Positions 25,834 through 34,544 of a DNA stretch of 37,540 bases are shown one piece after another. Position 1 is the stretch's first letter. Every line of letters begins with the position of its first letter. The translations under genes were made by a program, and so were the position numbers. The stretch is from Saccharofermentans sp. (lineage in GTDB: Bacteria > Bacillota > Clostridia > Saccharofermentanales > Saccharofermentanaceae), in assembly GCA_024695505.1 (NCBI GenBank), contig JAILIB010000135.1, positions 83,966 through 121,505 of the forward strand, given 5' to 3'. Under the pieces are notes generated by a model. It did no database searches, was not told where the DNA came from, and saw only the letters and a program-made list of their open reading frames with translations.

Positions 25834-28092
25834 ATGCAGAATAATCCGATTTCAGTTCCCTGCTGGCTTGGAAGCAAATGTGTCTTCCAGCAGGGCGTAC
25901 CGTTTAAGATAGAAGGTTTCGCGGCTCCTTCCGCAACCGTCACTCTCGAGATCACGAAGGATCCTACCGACGGAAGGAAGGTAAGTAAGCTTGATACCGA
26001 TTACGGTGTCATCCTGAGCCGTGAGGTAACGACTTCTTCGAAGGGCCGTTTCGTTTTCGAGGTACCGGCTTACAGGGCGTCTTCAGACGCTTATTCCTTT
26101 ACGTTCAAGTGCCTTGCCGACACTCTCACCATGACCGACATCAGGTGCGGCGACGTGTGGGTATTCCTTGGTTCTGAATTCCTTTCGGTCCCGATGAAGG
26201 ACGCGAACGCGACAAAGACGCCTCTTAAGAGGAAGGTCATGAATTACCTGAGATTCTTCACTCCGTCGAGGTCCGGCCTTGAAGGTGACGAGAAGGTCTA
26301 TGAAGGAACTCCCAAGGACAGATATAAGGACGCTCACTGGATCAAGGTCACGGATACCGCCGAGCTTTCTCTTGTTTCTTCATCCGCGTTTTCATTCGCA
26401 TACACTCTGAGTGACCAGATCTCCTATCCTGTAGGCATCGTAGATCTTTCATGCGCTGATTCCACGATCGTCAACTGGCTCAGGCCCGAATCGCTCGACG
26501 CGGTCGGTGCTCTTAAGGACATGCTTATCACGACTGGCCTCTATCTCGATGATGAAGGCTACGCAAAGCTCCTGGAGATCGACAAGCGCCGCGAGACTGC
26601 CGCAGAGCTCAAGGAAAAGCTCAAGAAGGTCACGGCCCAGGGCGACATCGACATCGGCCTGTCCGATGCGATCAAGCGCCTTGAAGGCAAGGATCCTGAC
26701 GACATAAAGCCTTTGGACATCGACTTCCCGACGTCAGGCGACAGTACGCTCAACAAGGCTCCCGGTCACAAGGAAAACATCACGACGGACACAGCCGAGC
26801 AGCTCGAGTTCAAGCTCCCCGAATTTGAAGAGCGCGACGAAGAAAAGCTCAGGGCTGAAGACGACAAGAACTACATCAAGCCTAAGTACCGTATGTCTAC
26901 GCTTTACAGGCAGAAGCTCTATCCCGTCAGGGGACTTCCCGTAAGAGGTTTCTGCTTCTCACCTGACAAGGGCGAGCTCCTTTTCGACAGGTACGATCTT
27001 TTCCTGATGGGTCTCATGGTTACGCTTTCGGATACGTTCGAGCCCAGACAGGTGTTTGACGATTCCGTAATGCCTTCCGTGCTCTTCGTTTCGATGCATC
27101 CGAACGACGTTGATTTCAACAATCCTTACGGCGTCCTCGAGTTCAACGAGAACTTCACGGCTTTCACGAAGCTCCTGACAATGCCTTCCGGTATCGTCAG
27201 CCTTCACGACATGCTCCTGCCCGACAAGACGATAAGCTTTGTGCTCGGTACAAGGCTTGCGACGATCGCGCTCGGCACGCATTTCTCGCCTAAGATGAGC
27301 AAGTCCTCACCTGAACCGAACGACATCGAGATCGCAGGCGGCAAAAGGATAATCAAGTTCAGCAATCTGGGAAGCGGACTCCGTATCCCTGATACTTCGA
27401 GCGAGATATCCGGATTTGCGATCGCAGGCTCGGACAGGATCTTCTATCCTGCGCACGCAAAGAGCCTTTACGGCATGTGCGTAATGGTCTGGCGCGATGA
27501 CATCGATAATCCCGAATCGATAACTTACGGCTTCACTCCGTTCCCTCACGACGCAACGCTCAAGAACGGTGAAGGTCTGCCGATACTGCCTTTCAGGTTT
27601 GACAGGGATCCCGCGTATTTCGCTCCTGACTTAAGCTTCACGCATTGCGATTCTCTTGAGTTCGTAGGCAAGCGCACTCCCGAATCTGATTTCGAGATGC
27701 TCGACATCTACCGTACCATCAAGGGCAAGGGGATCATCTCGGTCGACAACATCCACAAGCTTACGGGCAACGGCTCTCTGAGGATCAGATACGAGACCGA
27801 AAAGTCGCTCTACGGCTTTGAGCCCTGTCTTGAATACGCATCGCTCTTCGCACCCATCGAGATATACGGCAGGAAGAAGATCGCGCTCATGGTATTCAAT
27901 CCTGACCAGAAGAAGAAAAAACTCATCATCGAGGACTTCGGCGAGGCCGAGATCAGACAGCAGCTGACATGGCAGTCGATAGTCCTGAACTATAACGATG
28001 AAGGTCCGATCAGGTTCTCAAAGCTCAGGATCTTCATTGAAGACAACGACCGTAACGGCGAGATCTATATCGACAGCATTAACTTTATCTGA
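25834..28092 (+). CDS. Divergent sialate O-acetylesterase-like protein, catalytic residues apparently lost
   Basis: A 752-aa protein without signal peptide. The N-terminal part follows the sialate O-acetylesterase (SIAE) pattern: CVFQQGVPFKIEGFAAPSATV resembles the family beta-domain, and GDVWVFLGSEFLSVPM aligns with the GEVWLCSGQSNMEMP region, but the nucleophile Ser position is Glu115. Downstream, LHDMLLPDK stands where the D-I-H-P-x-N-K box would be, so the catalytic His also seems replaced. About residues 526-590 (ISGFAIAGSDRIFYPAHA, ITYGF, GEGLPILPFRFD) match the C-terminal beta domain of SIAE. A Lys/Glu-rich insert lies at about 240-340 (coiled-coil-like). The last 150 residues look like a carbohydrate-binding jelly roll. 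Likely cytoplasmic or non-classically exported. Followed after 14 bases by an AraC gene, so probably co-expressed. Function unknown; perhaps a sugar-binding or scaffold role. Confidence 0.7.
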   Translation: MQNNPISVPCWLGSKCVFQQGVPFKIEGFAAPSATVTLEITKDPTDGRKVSKLDTDYGVILSREVTTSSKGRFVFEVPAYRASSDAYSFTFKCLADTLTMTDIRCGDVWVFLGSEFLSVPMKDANATKTPLKRKVMNYLRFFTPSRSGLEGDEKVYEGTPKDRYKDAHWIKVTDTAELSLVSSSAFSFAYTLSDQISYPVGIVDLSCADSTIVNWLRPESLDAVGALKDMLITTGLYLDDEGYAKLLEIDKRRETAAELKEKLKKVTAQGDIDIGLSDAIKRLEGKDPDDIKPLDIDFPTSGDSTLNKAPGHKENITTDTAEQLEFKLPEFEERDEEKLRAEDDKNYIKPKYRMSTLYRQKLYPVRGLPVRGFCFSPDKGELLFDRYDLFLMGLMVTLSDTFEPRQVFDDSVMPSVLFVSMHPNDVDFNNPYGVLEFNENFTAFTKLLTMPSGIVSLHDMLLPDKTISFVLGTRLATIALGTHFSPKMSKSSPEPNDIEIAGGKRIIKFSNLGSGLRIPDTSSEISGFAIAGSDRIFYPAHAKSLYGMCVMVWRDDIDNPESITYGFTPFPHDATLKNGEGLPILPFRFDRDPAYFAPDLSFTHCDSLEFVGKRTPESDFEMLDIYRTIKGKGIISVDNIHKLTGNGSLRIRYETEKSLYGFEPCLEYASLFAPIEIYGRKKIALMVFNPDQKKKKLIIEDFGEAEIRQQLTWQSIVLNYNDEGPIRFSKLRIFIEDNDRNGEIYIDSINFI

Positions 28093-28106
28093 GCGGGAGG
28101 TTGAAG

Positions 28107-29111
28107 ATGGCTAACAAACTGCTTTCGGCGATCGAAGACGAGATCCTGATGTCGGCGGGCTCGCTGCCCGTTGTGATCGAGGGCATTGAGCACATCTACG
28201 ATACGAAGGATTCGCTTCCTTCGGAGAGTTCTCACAACTCACATGAGCTTTTGTACCTGCGTTCCGGCAAGATCGAAGTTTCGGTCGAAGGCGGCGGAAA
28301 GATAACTCTCGGCAAGGGCTCGACAATAGTTATCAGACCCCTGGTAAAGCACAGCCTCAACATAAAGTCCGGAGAAGCTGATCTTCTGAATCTTTATTTC
28401 GGCTTCATCCACGATGCAAAGGAGCTTTCCGCGGCAAAGGAAGGCAGATTACAGCCTTCAGAGAAAAAGAGATCTAAGACAAAGAATGCCGGTCCTTCCG
28501 TAGTGATACCGGGCTCTATGGCAAGGACTTCACTCGAGAGCTTCCTCAAGTTTGCTGACCTTGGCCTTACCGAGGACAACGAGATGACGAGCCAGCCGTG
28601 CTTCGTCGTTACGGGAACGGAGAAGGCTGAGATAAGCATGCTGGCCGAGCGCATCGTTTCCGAAATGAGCGACGAAAGATATTCAAAAGACCTCATGATC
28701 CAGACGCTCACGGTCGAGCTCATGATCAACCTCTCACGCGCGATGCGCAACGAGTGGGAAGAGAACATCAGGGTCAAGACAGGCAAGGCGAAAGAGCTCG
28801 TTGCGATCGCCAAGCAGTACATGGATGACAATTTCGACCAGGGCATCACGGTCGCACAGGCGGCCCAGTACGTGTTCCTGAGCCAGGGATATTTTACGAG
28901 GGCATTCAAGGACGAGACGGGCATAAGCCCGATGAACTACCTCATGAAGAAGAGGATCGAGCGCGCCTGCGCGCTTCTTGAGAACAACGAGATAAAGGTC
29001 TCCGCGATCTCTTTGCAGTCGGGTTTCTCATCACCTCAGCGTTTTAACGTCGCTTTCAGGAAGCTCATGGGAATGACTCCGATGGAATACAGGAAAAATC
29101 ACTTGAAGTAA
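28107..29111 (+). CDS. AraC family transcriptional regulator with N-terminal cupin
   Basis: A 334-aa regulator. The N-terminal cupin-like sensor spans roughly residues 20-110 (HNSHELLYLRSGKIEVSV, KGSTIVIRPLVKHSL). The C-terminal double helix-turn-helix starts near residue 235 (GITVAQAAQYVFLSQGYFTR) and ends with ISLQSGFSSPQRFNVAFRK and MTPMEYRK, the AraC signature. The ATG at 28107 has a GGGAGG site at 28095-28100, six bases away; the TTG at 28101 directly abuts that site and is less likely. It probably senses a carbohydrate and may regulate the esterase-like operon. folE follows after 15 bases, so read-through into the folate genes is possible. Confidence 0.92.
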   Translation: MANKLLSAIEDEILMSAGSLPVVIEGIEHIYDTKDSLPSESSHNSHELLYLRSGKIEVSVEGGGKITLGKGSTIVIRPLVKHSLNIKSGEADLLNLYFGFIHDAKELSAAKEGRLQPSEKKRSKTKNAGPSVVIPGSMARTSLESFLKFADLGLTEDNEMTSQPCFVVTGTEKAEISMLAERIVSEMSDERYSKDLMIQTLTVELMINLSRAMRNEWEENIRVKTGKAKELVAIAKQYMDDNFDQGITVAQAAQYVFLSQGYFTRAFKDETGISPMNYLMKKRIERACALLENNEIKVSAISLQSGFSSPQRFNVAFRKLMGMTPMEYRKNHLK

Positions 29112-29126
29112 GGAAGGGTAGAGCCA

Positions 29127-29750
29127 ATGTACGATTACGCCAACGATAATACGATCCCGGAAGAGAGCCGCAAGAACATGGATCTTCCGAAGATCGAGAA
29201 TGCCGTAAGGGAAATACTCGAGGCTATAGGCGAGGATCCGGAAAGGGAAGGCCTCCTTGATACGCCGCAGCGTGTCGCAAGGATGTATGCGGAGGTCTTT
29301 GCAGGCCTCCACAGGGATATTTCAAAGGACATCAAGGTCTTTCATGAAGAAGGCAACGACGAGATGATCCTCATCGGCGACATCCCGTTCTATTCCATGT
29401 GCGAACACCATCTTCTCCCGTTCCACGGCAAGGCGCATGTCGTCTACATTCCCCGTGACGGTAAGATCCTCGGACTTTCCAAGGTCGCCAGGATCGTTGA
29501 TACGCTTTCAAGGAAGCCCCAGCTCCAGGAGCGTCTTACGTCCGAGATAGCCGACAAGATAATCGAAGCTGTCGATGCAAGGTCGGTCTGCGTCATTATC
29601 GAAGCGGAGCACCTTTGCATGACCATGAGAGGCATAAGGAAGCCGGGCTCCAAGACGGTAACTTCGGCAATGCGCGGCGGATGCAGGACAGACCTCAGAA
29701 CACGCAACGAGGCACTCGCCCTGATCAACAGGCAGCGTTCCGGTATCTGA
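29127..29750 (+). CDS. folE: GTP cyclohydrolase I
   Basis: First enzyme of tetrahydrofolate synthesis: converts GTP to 7,8-dihydroneopterin triphosphate. [19 protein letters not shown] contains the zinc ligands Cys92 and His95, and [11 protein letters not shown] contains the third zinc ligand, Cys. [12 protein letters not shown] start ([19 protein letters not shown]) and the C-terminal RNEALALI are typical. It is 207 aa. It starts 15 bases after the AraC gene with an AAGGAAGGG site and leads the run folE-folP-folB-folK. Confidence 0.96.
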   Translation: MYDYANDNTIPEESRKNMDLPKIENAVREILEAIGEDPEREGLLDTPQRVARMYAEVFAGLHRDISKDIKVFHEEGNDEMILIGDIPFYSMCEHHLLPFHGKAHVVYIPRDGKILGLSKVARIVDTLSRKPQLQERLTSEIADKIIEAVDARSVCVIIEAEHLCMTMRGIRKPGSKTVTSAMRGGCRTDLRTRNEALALINRQRSGI

Positions 29751-29753
29751 GTC

Positions 29754-30623
29754 ATGATAGTTTCAGATAACAGATATACAGGCGTTTACAGATGCCGCGG
29801 CAAGGAGCTCTTTATCGGCAAAAAGACCCTTGTAATGGGGATCTTAAACTGCACTCCCGATTCTTTTTCGGACGGCGGAAGATATGCCGATGTAGAATCC
29901 TGCTTTAAGCAGGCTGAATATCTTATCTCGTCCGGATGCGACGTGATCGACATCGGAGGCGAGGCTACAAATCCTAAGGTCCAGCCCATTACCGCTGAAG
30001 AGGAGATCTCAAGGATAATCCCCGTCATAAACGTGATCCGCGCAAAGTACGACATTCCTCTTTCCATCGATACCTACAAGGCAAAGACTGCAAAGGCGGC
30101 TCTTGAAGCAGGCTGCGACATCGTTAACGACATTACCGGTCTGCTCGGTGATCCTGACATGGCGAAGGTCGCGGCTTCGTATAATTCAGGCGTCATCGTT
30201 ATGTTCAATTCCAGGATCTTCGGAGCCGCGGAGAACAAGCCGGGTCAGGACATCCTTTCCCGTGCGGAAGAGGAACTCACCAAGAGCATTAAGGCCGCAG
30301 AGCAGGCGGGTATCCCTGCTGATTCGATAATGACGGATCCCGGGATCGGTTTCGGAACCGACAGGGAACAGGACGGGATACTTACGGAAGGATTGCTCCG
30401 CCTTGGATTTGATGGGAAATACCCTGTCCTCTATGCCGCTTCACGCAAGAGATACGTGAAGGCGCTCTCGGGTAAGGATGAAGTGAGCGAGAAAGAGCTT
30501 GACCAGATCACTGCGGGCTTGAGCGTTACCGCTGCAGCAGCCGGCGCCGCCATGGTCAGGGTCCATGACGCAGCGTGCTCAAGGCTGGCACTTAACGCTT
30601 TTGACAGCGTCTTTTACGGCTGA
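29754..30623 (+). CDS. folP: Dihydropteroate synthase
   Basis: Condenses hydroxymethyl-dihydropterin pyrophosphate with p-aminobenzoate; target of sulfonamides. VMGILNCTPDSFSDGGRY is the N-terminal family signature, followed by DVIDIGGEATNPK, SIDTYKAK, DIVNDITG and the GIGFGTD pterin loop; the end VRVHDA is also typical. In GGEATNPK the usual SERP-type loop is altered (family: GGESTRPG), which is worth noting for drug binding. It is 289 aa. It starts three bases after folE, without a strong Shine-Dalgarno site. Confidence 0.95.
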   Translation: MIVSDNRYTGVYRCRGKELFIGKKTLVMGILNCTPDSFSDGGRYADVESCFKQAEYLISSGCDVIDIGGEATNPKVQPITAEEEISRIIPVINVIRAKYDIPLSIDTYKAKTAKAALEAGCDIVNDITGLLGDPDMAKVAASYNSGVIVMFNSRIFGAAENKPGQDILSRAEEELTKSIKAAEQAGIPADSIMTDPGIGFGTDREQDGILTEGLLRLGFDGKYPVLYAASRKRYVKALSGKDEVSEKELDQITAGLSVTAAAAGAAMVRVHDAACSRLALNAFDSVFYG

Positions 30624-30634
30624 AGGAGAAATAC

Positions 30635-30994
30635 ATGGATAAGATAACGCTTAAGAACATGGTCTTTTTCGGTCATACCGGATGTCTCGAAAAGGAGAAG
30701 CGGAACGGACAGGAGTTCGTTGTCACCATTGAGGTGTTTTTTGACCGCATAATCGGCTGCGATTCTGATAATCTTGAAGATACGGCAGACTATGCAGTTC
30801 TTTGCGATAAGGCAAAAGCGATAGTCGAAAACGATACAGGCGACCTCATAGAGCACCTTGCGCAGATGATAGCCGACATGGTCCTCTCGGAAGTTCCGGA
30901 AGCGGTCTCCTGCGCCGTGACGGTGGGCAAGCCGAATGCGCCCGTCGATGCGGTCTTCGAGACTATGGAGGTAAGGATTGAAAGGACAAGATGA
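30635..30994 (+). CDS. folB: Dihydroneopterin aldolase
   Basis: Converts dihydroneopterin to hydroxymethyl-dihydropterin and glycolaldehyde. The start DKITLKNMVFFGHTGCLEKEKRNGQEFVV has the family pattern with the catalytic Glu of the ExxxGQ motif, and the end has the KPNAPVDAVF block, which resembles the family K-P-x-A motif. It is 119 aa, the normal size. It begins 11 bases after folP with an AAGGAGA site, and its 3' end overlaps the start of folK. Confidence 0.94.
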   Translation: MDKITLKNMVFFGHTGCLEKEKRNGQEFVVTIEVFFDRIIGCDSDNLEDTADYAVLCDKAKAIVENDTGDLIEHLAQMIADMVLSEVPEAVSCAVTVGKPNAPVDAVFETMEVRIERTR

Positions 30995-31448
30995 GAGGAA
31001 GGTACTGCTTTCGATCGGAAGCAATATGGGTGACCGCGAGGCCAACATCGCGTTTGCCGAAGAGCGCCTTGAAGCCTGCCCTCAGATCAAGTCCTTAAGG
31101 AAGGCTTCGATCTATGAGACTGAACCCGTGGGATATACCGACCAGCCGGACTTTCTCAACACATGCGTCAGCTTTCTGACCACATTGGGACCTGAAGAAC
31201 TCCTGGATCTCACGAGCGGGATAGAGAACGACTGCAAGCGCAAGAGGACGATACGCTGGGGCCCGAGGACTCTGGATATCGACATAATCTTCTACGGGGA
31301 TGAGACGGTCGATACCGAAAGGCTGACGATCCCCCATCCGAGGTGGAAGGAACGGGCTTTCGTGATAGTCCCCGCGAAGGACATTGAAGACATTGGCGTC
31401 CCGATCCCCGAGGGCAGCGGAGTCAGGCTTTACCGTTCGAGGGTTTGA
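30978..31448 (+). CDS. folK: Hydroxymethyl-dihydropterin pyrophosphokinase
   Basis: Transfers pyrophosphate from ATP to hydroxymethyl-dihydropterin. The start VLLSIGSNMGDREANI, the RWGPRTLDIDIIFYGDE signature and IPHPRWKERAFVIVPAKDI are all present. It is 156 aa. The start codon is TTG at 30978 with GGAGG at 30967-30971; it overlaps the folB stop by 17 bases, implying translational coupling. It completes the pathway order E-P-B-K; folA/dfrA and folC are not in the window. Confidence 0.94.
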   Translation: MKGQDERKVLLSIGSNMGDREANIAFAEERLEACPQIKSLRKASIYETEPVGYTDQPDFLNTCVSFLTTLGPEELLDLTSGIENDCKRKRTIRWGPRTLDIDIIFYGDETVDTERLTIPHPRWKERAFVIVPAKDIEDIGVPIPEGSGVRLYRSRV

Positions 31449-31473
31449 GTTATTGGGAACCAGAGTTTATAAT
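31445..31473 (+). promoter_or_regulatory. Promoter in the folK end, for the basic protein and tmk operon
   Basis: TTGAGT at 31445-31450, a 17-base spacer, and a perfect TATAAT at 31468-31473. The -35 box overlaps the folK stop codon. Confidence 0.72.
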
Positions 31474-31515
31474 TAATCGTTTAAGGAAATAAGAAAAAGA
31501 GATTTGGAGGAAAAC

Positions 31516-31983
31516 ATGGCTGAAAACAACGCCGGTACACCTGCAGCACCCCAGCAGGGCGCAAGACAGGACAATTTCCAAAAAGACCAGCAGGGCGGCG
31601 AGATCCGCAGAAACCGCAACCACCGCCGCAGACACGGCGGCCAGGGACAGCGCCAGCGTCCTAATGACGAGAACCGTCAGCGCCAGGTCGGCGAAAAGGG
31701 CCAGAAGGGCAGCCGCGAACCCAGGGAAAAGTCCGAAGGCCGCGAGAACAGACCTGAGGGAAGATTCGAGCAGAAGCGCAAGAGACAGATAGACGGCCAG
31801 AATACGATGCGCGAGCAGAAGCCCAAGCGCGAGAAGCGCCCAAGGCTCCCTGAAGAAGAACGCGAGAAGGCGCCTTCCGTCAAGAAGGTCGAGACCGTTG
31901 ATGATATCAGGAGCGACAACGCCAGGATCACCAAGGAGATATATCAGGTGATCGCGTCCATGAAGGACATCACCATTGAATGA
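31516..31983 (+). CDS. Highly basic disordered protein, unknown function
   Basis: A 155-aa protein dominated by Arg, Lys, Gln, Gly and Glu (for example RRNRNHRRRHGGQGQRQRP), with no hydrophobic core, signal or TM segment until a C-terminal helix (about residues 128-155, TVDDIRSDNARITKEIYQV). The basic Arg/Gly/Gln tract resembles RNA-binding or ribosome-associated tails. I recognise no named family. It has its own promoter and a GGAGG site five bases before ATG 31516; the TTG at 31504 overlaps that site and is not used. Its end overlaps the TTG start proposed for tmk by eight bases, so the two are coupled. Confidence 0.8.
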   Translation: MAENNAGTPAAPQQGARQDNFQKDQQGGEIRRNRNHRRRHGGQGQRQRPNDENRQRQVGEKGQKGSREPREKSEGRENRPEGRFEQKRKRQIDGQNTMREQKPKREKRPRLPEEEREKAPSVKKVETVDDIRSDNARITKEIYQVIASMKDITIE

Positions 31984-32602
31984 TATGAAGGGCGTTTTCA
32001 TTACATTTGAAGGCATCGACGGCTGCGGTAAGAGCACGCAGACGTCCATGTGCAGGACCTGGCTTGAAGAACTAGGAAGAACGGTGCTCCTTGTCAGGGA
32101 ACCCGGCGGAACGAAGATCGGCGAAAGGATCAGAGAACTCCTTTTGGACAAAAAGAACAGTTCGATGGCTCCCCTGACCGAGCTTTTCCTTTTCGAGGCT
32201 GCCAGGGCACAGATCGTTGAAGAAGTCATCAAGCCTGCGCTCTCCGAAGGAAAGATCGTCATCTGCGACAGGTTCTTCGATTCGTCTTATGCATACCAGG
32301 GATGCGCGAGAGGCTTGGGACCTGAGATGGTCAGCCGCCTCAACATGGACGCAACGGGCGGTCTTGCTCCCGATATCACTTTCTTCCTCGACATAAGCGT
32401 TGAAGGCGCGATCAAGAGAAGAAACGTCAGGGGAGAAGAGAAGGACAGGATCGAATCCGCGGGAGACGCATTCCAGGAGAAGGTCAGACTGGGCTTTATC
32501 CGTGCGGCTTCAGAAGACGGCAGGATCGTTACGGTAGATGCTTCGTTGTCACCGGATGAGATCTTCGCTCAGATCAGGGAAAAGATAGAAGCTTTAATAT
32601 AA
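31976..32602 (+). CDS. tmk: Thymidylate kinase
   Basis: Phosphorylates dTMP to dTDP. The P-loop is FEGIDGCGKSTQ, the DRF/Y-type motif is VICDRFFDSSYAYQG, and DITFFLDI and the basic lid region RRNVRGEEKDRIE follow. About 208 aa. The start is either TTG at 31976 (AAGGA site eight bases upstream) or ATG at 31985 (MKGVFITFEG, a more typical N-terminus but with poor spacing). It is followed without a gap by holB, the usual order in Firmicutes. Confidence 0.94.
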   Translation: MNDMKGVFITFEGIDGCGKSTQTSMCRTWLEELGRTVLLVREPGGTKIGERIRELLLDKKNSSMAPLTELFLFEAARAQIVEEVIKPALSEGKIVICDRFFDSSYAYQGCARGLGPEMVSRLNMDATGGLAPDITFFLDISVEGAIKRRNVRGEEKDRIESAGDAFQEKVRLGFIRAASEDGRIVTVDASLSPDEIFAQIREKIEALI

Positions 32603-33606
32603 TGGCATTTTCGGATCTTATCGGACAAAACGGAATCAAGAAAACACTTGCTGCTGCCGTAAGTGAAAGGCAGAGCGGTACTTTCATGTTCGAAGGTCCT
32701 TTGGGTTCAGGCCGTCACACCTTTGCCGAGGAATTCGCCAAAGCGCTTATGTGTGATGACCCCGGGGAGAACGGCGCCTGCGGAAAATGCAATTGCTGCA
32801 AGTACTATGATGCAGGTACAACGCCTGATGTCGTAAGGGTATATAAGCCTTCCGATTCCAAGAACGTAAAGGTCAGCTATATCAAGGAGACGATCGTCCC
32901 GGAAGCGATACTGAGACCGCAGTTCTCCAAAACGAAGGTCTTCATTATCGACTGCGATTATCTTGGAGCGGAAAGCCAGAACGCGCTCCTCAAATCACTT
33001 GAGGAACCTCCCAGACACGTCGTTTTCATCCTGCTCAGCTCGAACAGGGACGTGGTCCTGGACACCGTCCTTTCAAGGGCCACTGAGATTAAGATCGAGC
33101 CTTATACGAAAGACGAGATCCTTGAGATCTTGAAGAAAAACGTTCCCGATTGCCCCGAACAGACAGCACTGATAGCTGCCGACAACTGTGGCGGCGTTCC
33201 CGGGAAGGCGATCACGATCGCGAAACAGGGCGAGGACATTGACCTTAAGAGAAAAGTCGCAGAGATGTTCCTGGAGATACCTGAAGCATCTTACTGCAAG
33301 ATACTGAATGACATATCGGATTTCATGAACGATCACAAGGCTGATGCTGTTGCCGTTGCAACGGACATCCTTCTTCTGATCGATGATGTTATGAGACTCA
33401 AGGGAATACCTGACTGCAAGAAGATTACTTTTACCGAACAAAGGCTCAAGCTTGAAAAGCTCGCAGCCTCTCCGAAGACTGACATGGTCAGGCTCGGCAA
33501 GTGCGTTGCGGCAGTGAAGGAATTCCTGAGGGCTCTTGACGTAAATGCGAATTACGATGCGGCTTCGTGTGCGATGCTGCTTAAAATACATGAGGAGTTG
33601 AAATAA
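32602..33606 (+). CDS. holB: DNA polymerase III delta' subunit
   Basis: Clamp-loader subunit. The N-terminus has the AAA+ pattern SDLIGQNGIKKTLAAAV and a P-loop GPLGSGRHT whose Lys is replaced by Arg, as often in delta', which does not need to hydrolyse ATP. A zinc-like Cys group (CGKCNCC with an upstream Cys) follows, then KVFIIDCDYLGAESQNALLKSLEEPP, the typical core. The SRC motif reads SRA. It is 334 aa. The ATG overlaps the tmk stop (TAATG), and the stop overlaps the ricT ATG. Confidence 0.9.
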   Translation: MAFSDLIGQNGIKKTLAAAVSERQSGTFMFEGPLGSGRHTFAEEFAKALMCDDPGENGACGKCNCCKYYDAGTTPDVVRVYKPSDSKNVKVSYIKETIVPEAILRPQFSKTKVFIIDCDYLGAESQNALLKSLEEPPRHVVFILLSSNRDVVLDTVLSRATEIKIEPYTKDEILEILKKNVPDCPEQTALIAADNCGGVPGKAITIAKQGEDIDLKRKVAEMFLEIPEASYCKILNDISDFMNDHKADAVAVATDILLLIDDVMRLKGIPDCKKITFTEQRLKLEKLAASPKTDMVRLGKCVAAVKEFLRALDVNANYDAASCAMLLKIHEELK

Positions 33607-34523
33607 TGACGAAGATAGTTAACGTTCGTTTCCGCGATGCCGGAAAAACATACAGGTTCAGTTGCGACGGCGTGAATCTCGGAATAGGCGATGCCGTAAT
33701 GGTAGAGACCTCGCTGGGTATCGATCTTGCCCATGTTTGCGAGGAACCTTATGAAACGGATGCTGCTGATGAAGAGATCCTGCCCATCCTGCACAAGGCG
33801 ACCGAGGCCGAGATCGACCGGTACGACCAGAAGTGTGCCGAAGAAAAGGAAGCTTTTGTGAAGTGCCGCGAGCTCATTGACATGCGCGGACTCGAGATGA
33901 ACCTTGTTGACTGTACCTATTCTTTTGACGGAAAGAAGCTGACTTTCTTTTTCACTGCAGAGGGCAGAGTCGATTTCAGGGAACTCGTAAAGGATCTTGC
34001 ATACGCTTTCAGGACCAGGATCGAATTAAGACAGATCGGTTCACGCGACCAGGCAAAGCTCGTCGGAGGCATCGGCCTCTGCGGCAGAGAGCTTTGCTGC
34101 TGCACGTTCCTGGACAAGTTTGCTCCAGTCAACCTCAAGCTCGCAAGATGCCAGGGGCTGTCCCTTAATCCCGGAAAGCTCAACGGAGCCTGCGGAAGGC
34201 TCATGTGCTGCCTCCAGTTCGAAAAGGAGGCTTATGAGGACGCAAGAAGACGTCTTCCCGATACGGGTGACCGCGTAAGGACCCCTGACGGAATGGGCGT
34301 CGTATCCGACGTTAATTTCGTTGAGGAGCAGCTTTCCGTCAAGTTTACGAACGAGAATGAGACGAAGATAGAAAGATATTCCTGGGCTGACATCGAGCCG
34401 CTCAATCCCGAGATCTGTGAAAGACGTTGCGCCAACTGTGAAGCCGGCAAGAACCGCGGCAAGAAAAAGGATGTAAGAGACGAGGATTATATAGAAGAGT
34501 CCTCTGACGAAGATAACGAGTAA
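33606..34523 (+). CDS. ricT: RicT/YaaT, PSP1 domain iron-sulfur complex subunit
   Basis: Member of the YlbF-YmcA-YaaT (Ric) complex, which in B. subtilis promotes RNase Y-dependent mRNA maturation and carries [4Fe-4S] clusters. The PSP1 region contains the Cys-rich motifs GLCGRELCCCTFLDKF and GACGRLMCCLQFE, and the NPGKLNGACGR block is diagnostic. The C-terminal 30 residues are acidic. It is 305 aa. It starts on the holB stop codon; holB-ricT is the standard Firmicute arrangement. YmcA and YlbF partners are not in this window. Confidence 0.92.
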   Translation: MTKIVNVRFRDAGKTYRFSCDGVNLGIGDAVMVETSLGIDLAHVCEEPYETDAADEEILPILHKATEAEIDRYDQKCAEEKEAFVKCRELIDMRGLEMNLVDCTYSFDGKKLTFFFTAEGRVDFRELVKDLAYAFRTRIELRQIGSRDQAKLVGGIGLCGRELCCCTFLDKFAPVNLKLARCQGLSLNPGKLNGACGRLMCCLQFEKEAYEDARRRLPDTGDRVRTPDGMGVVSDVNFVEEQLSVKFTNENETKIERYSWADIEPLNPEICERRCANCEAGKNRGKKKDVRDEDYIEESSDEDNE

Positions 34524-34544
34524 GGTGCTGTCATAAAAATATTT

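Noticed and set aside
29112..29126. Riboswitch (such as a THF element) before the folate genes
   Set aside because: Only 15 bases separate folE from the upstream gene, too short for a riboswitch.
32680..32720. holB P-loop with Arg in place of Lys taken as a broken gene
   Set aside because: Loss of ATP-binding residues is normal in delta' subunits; the rest of the protein is intact.
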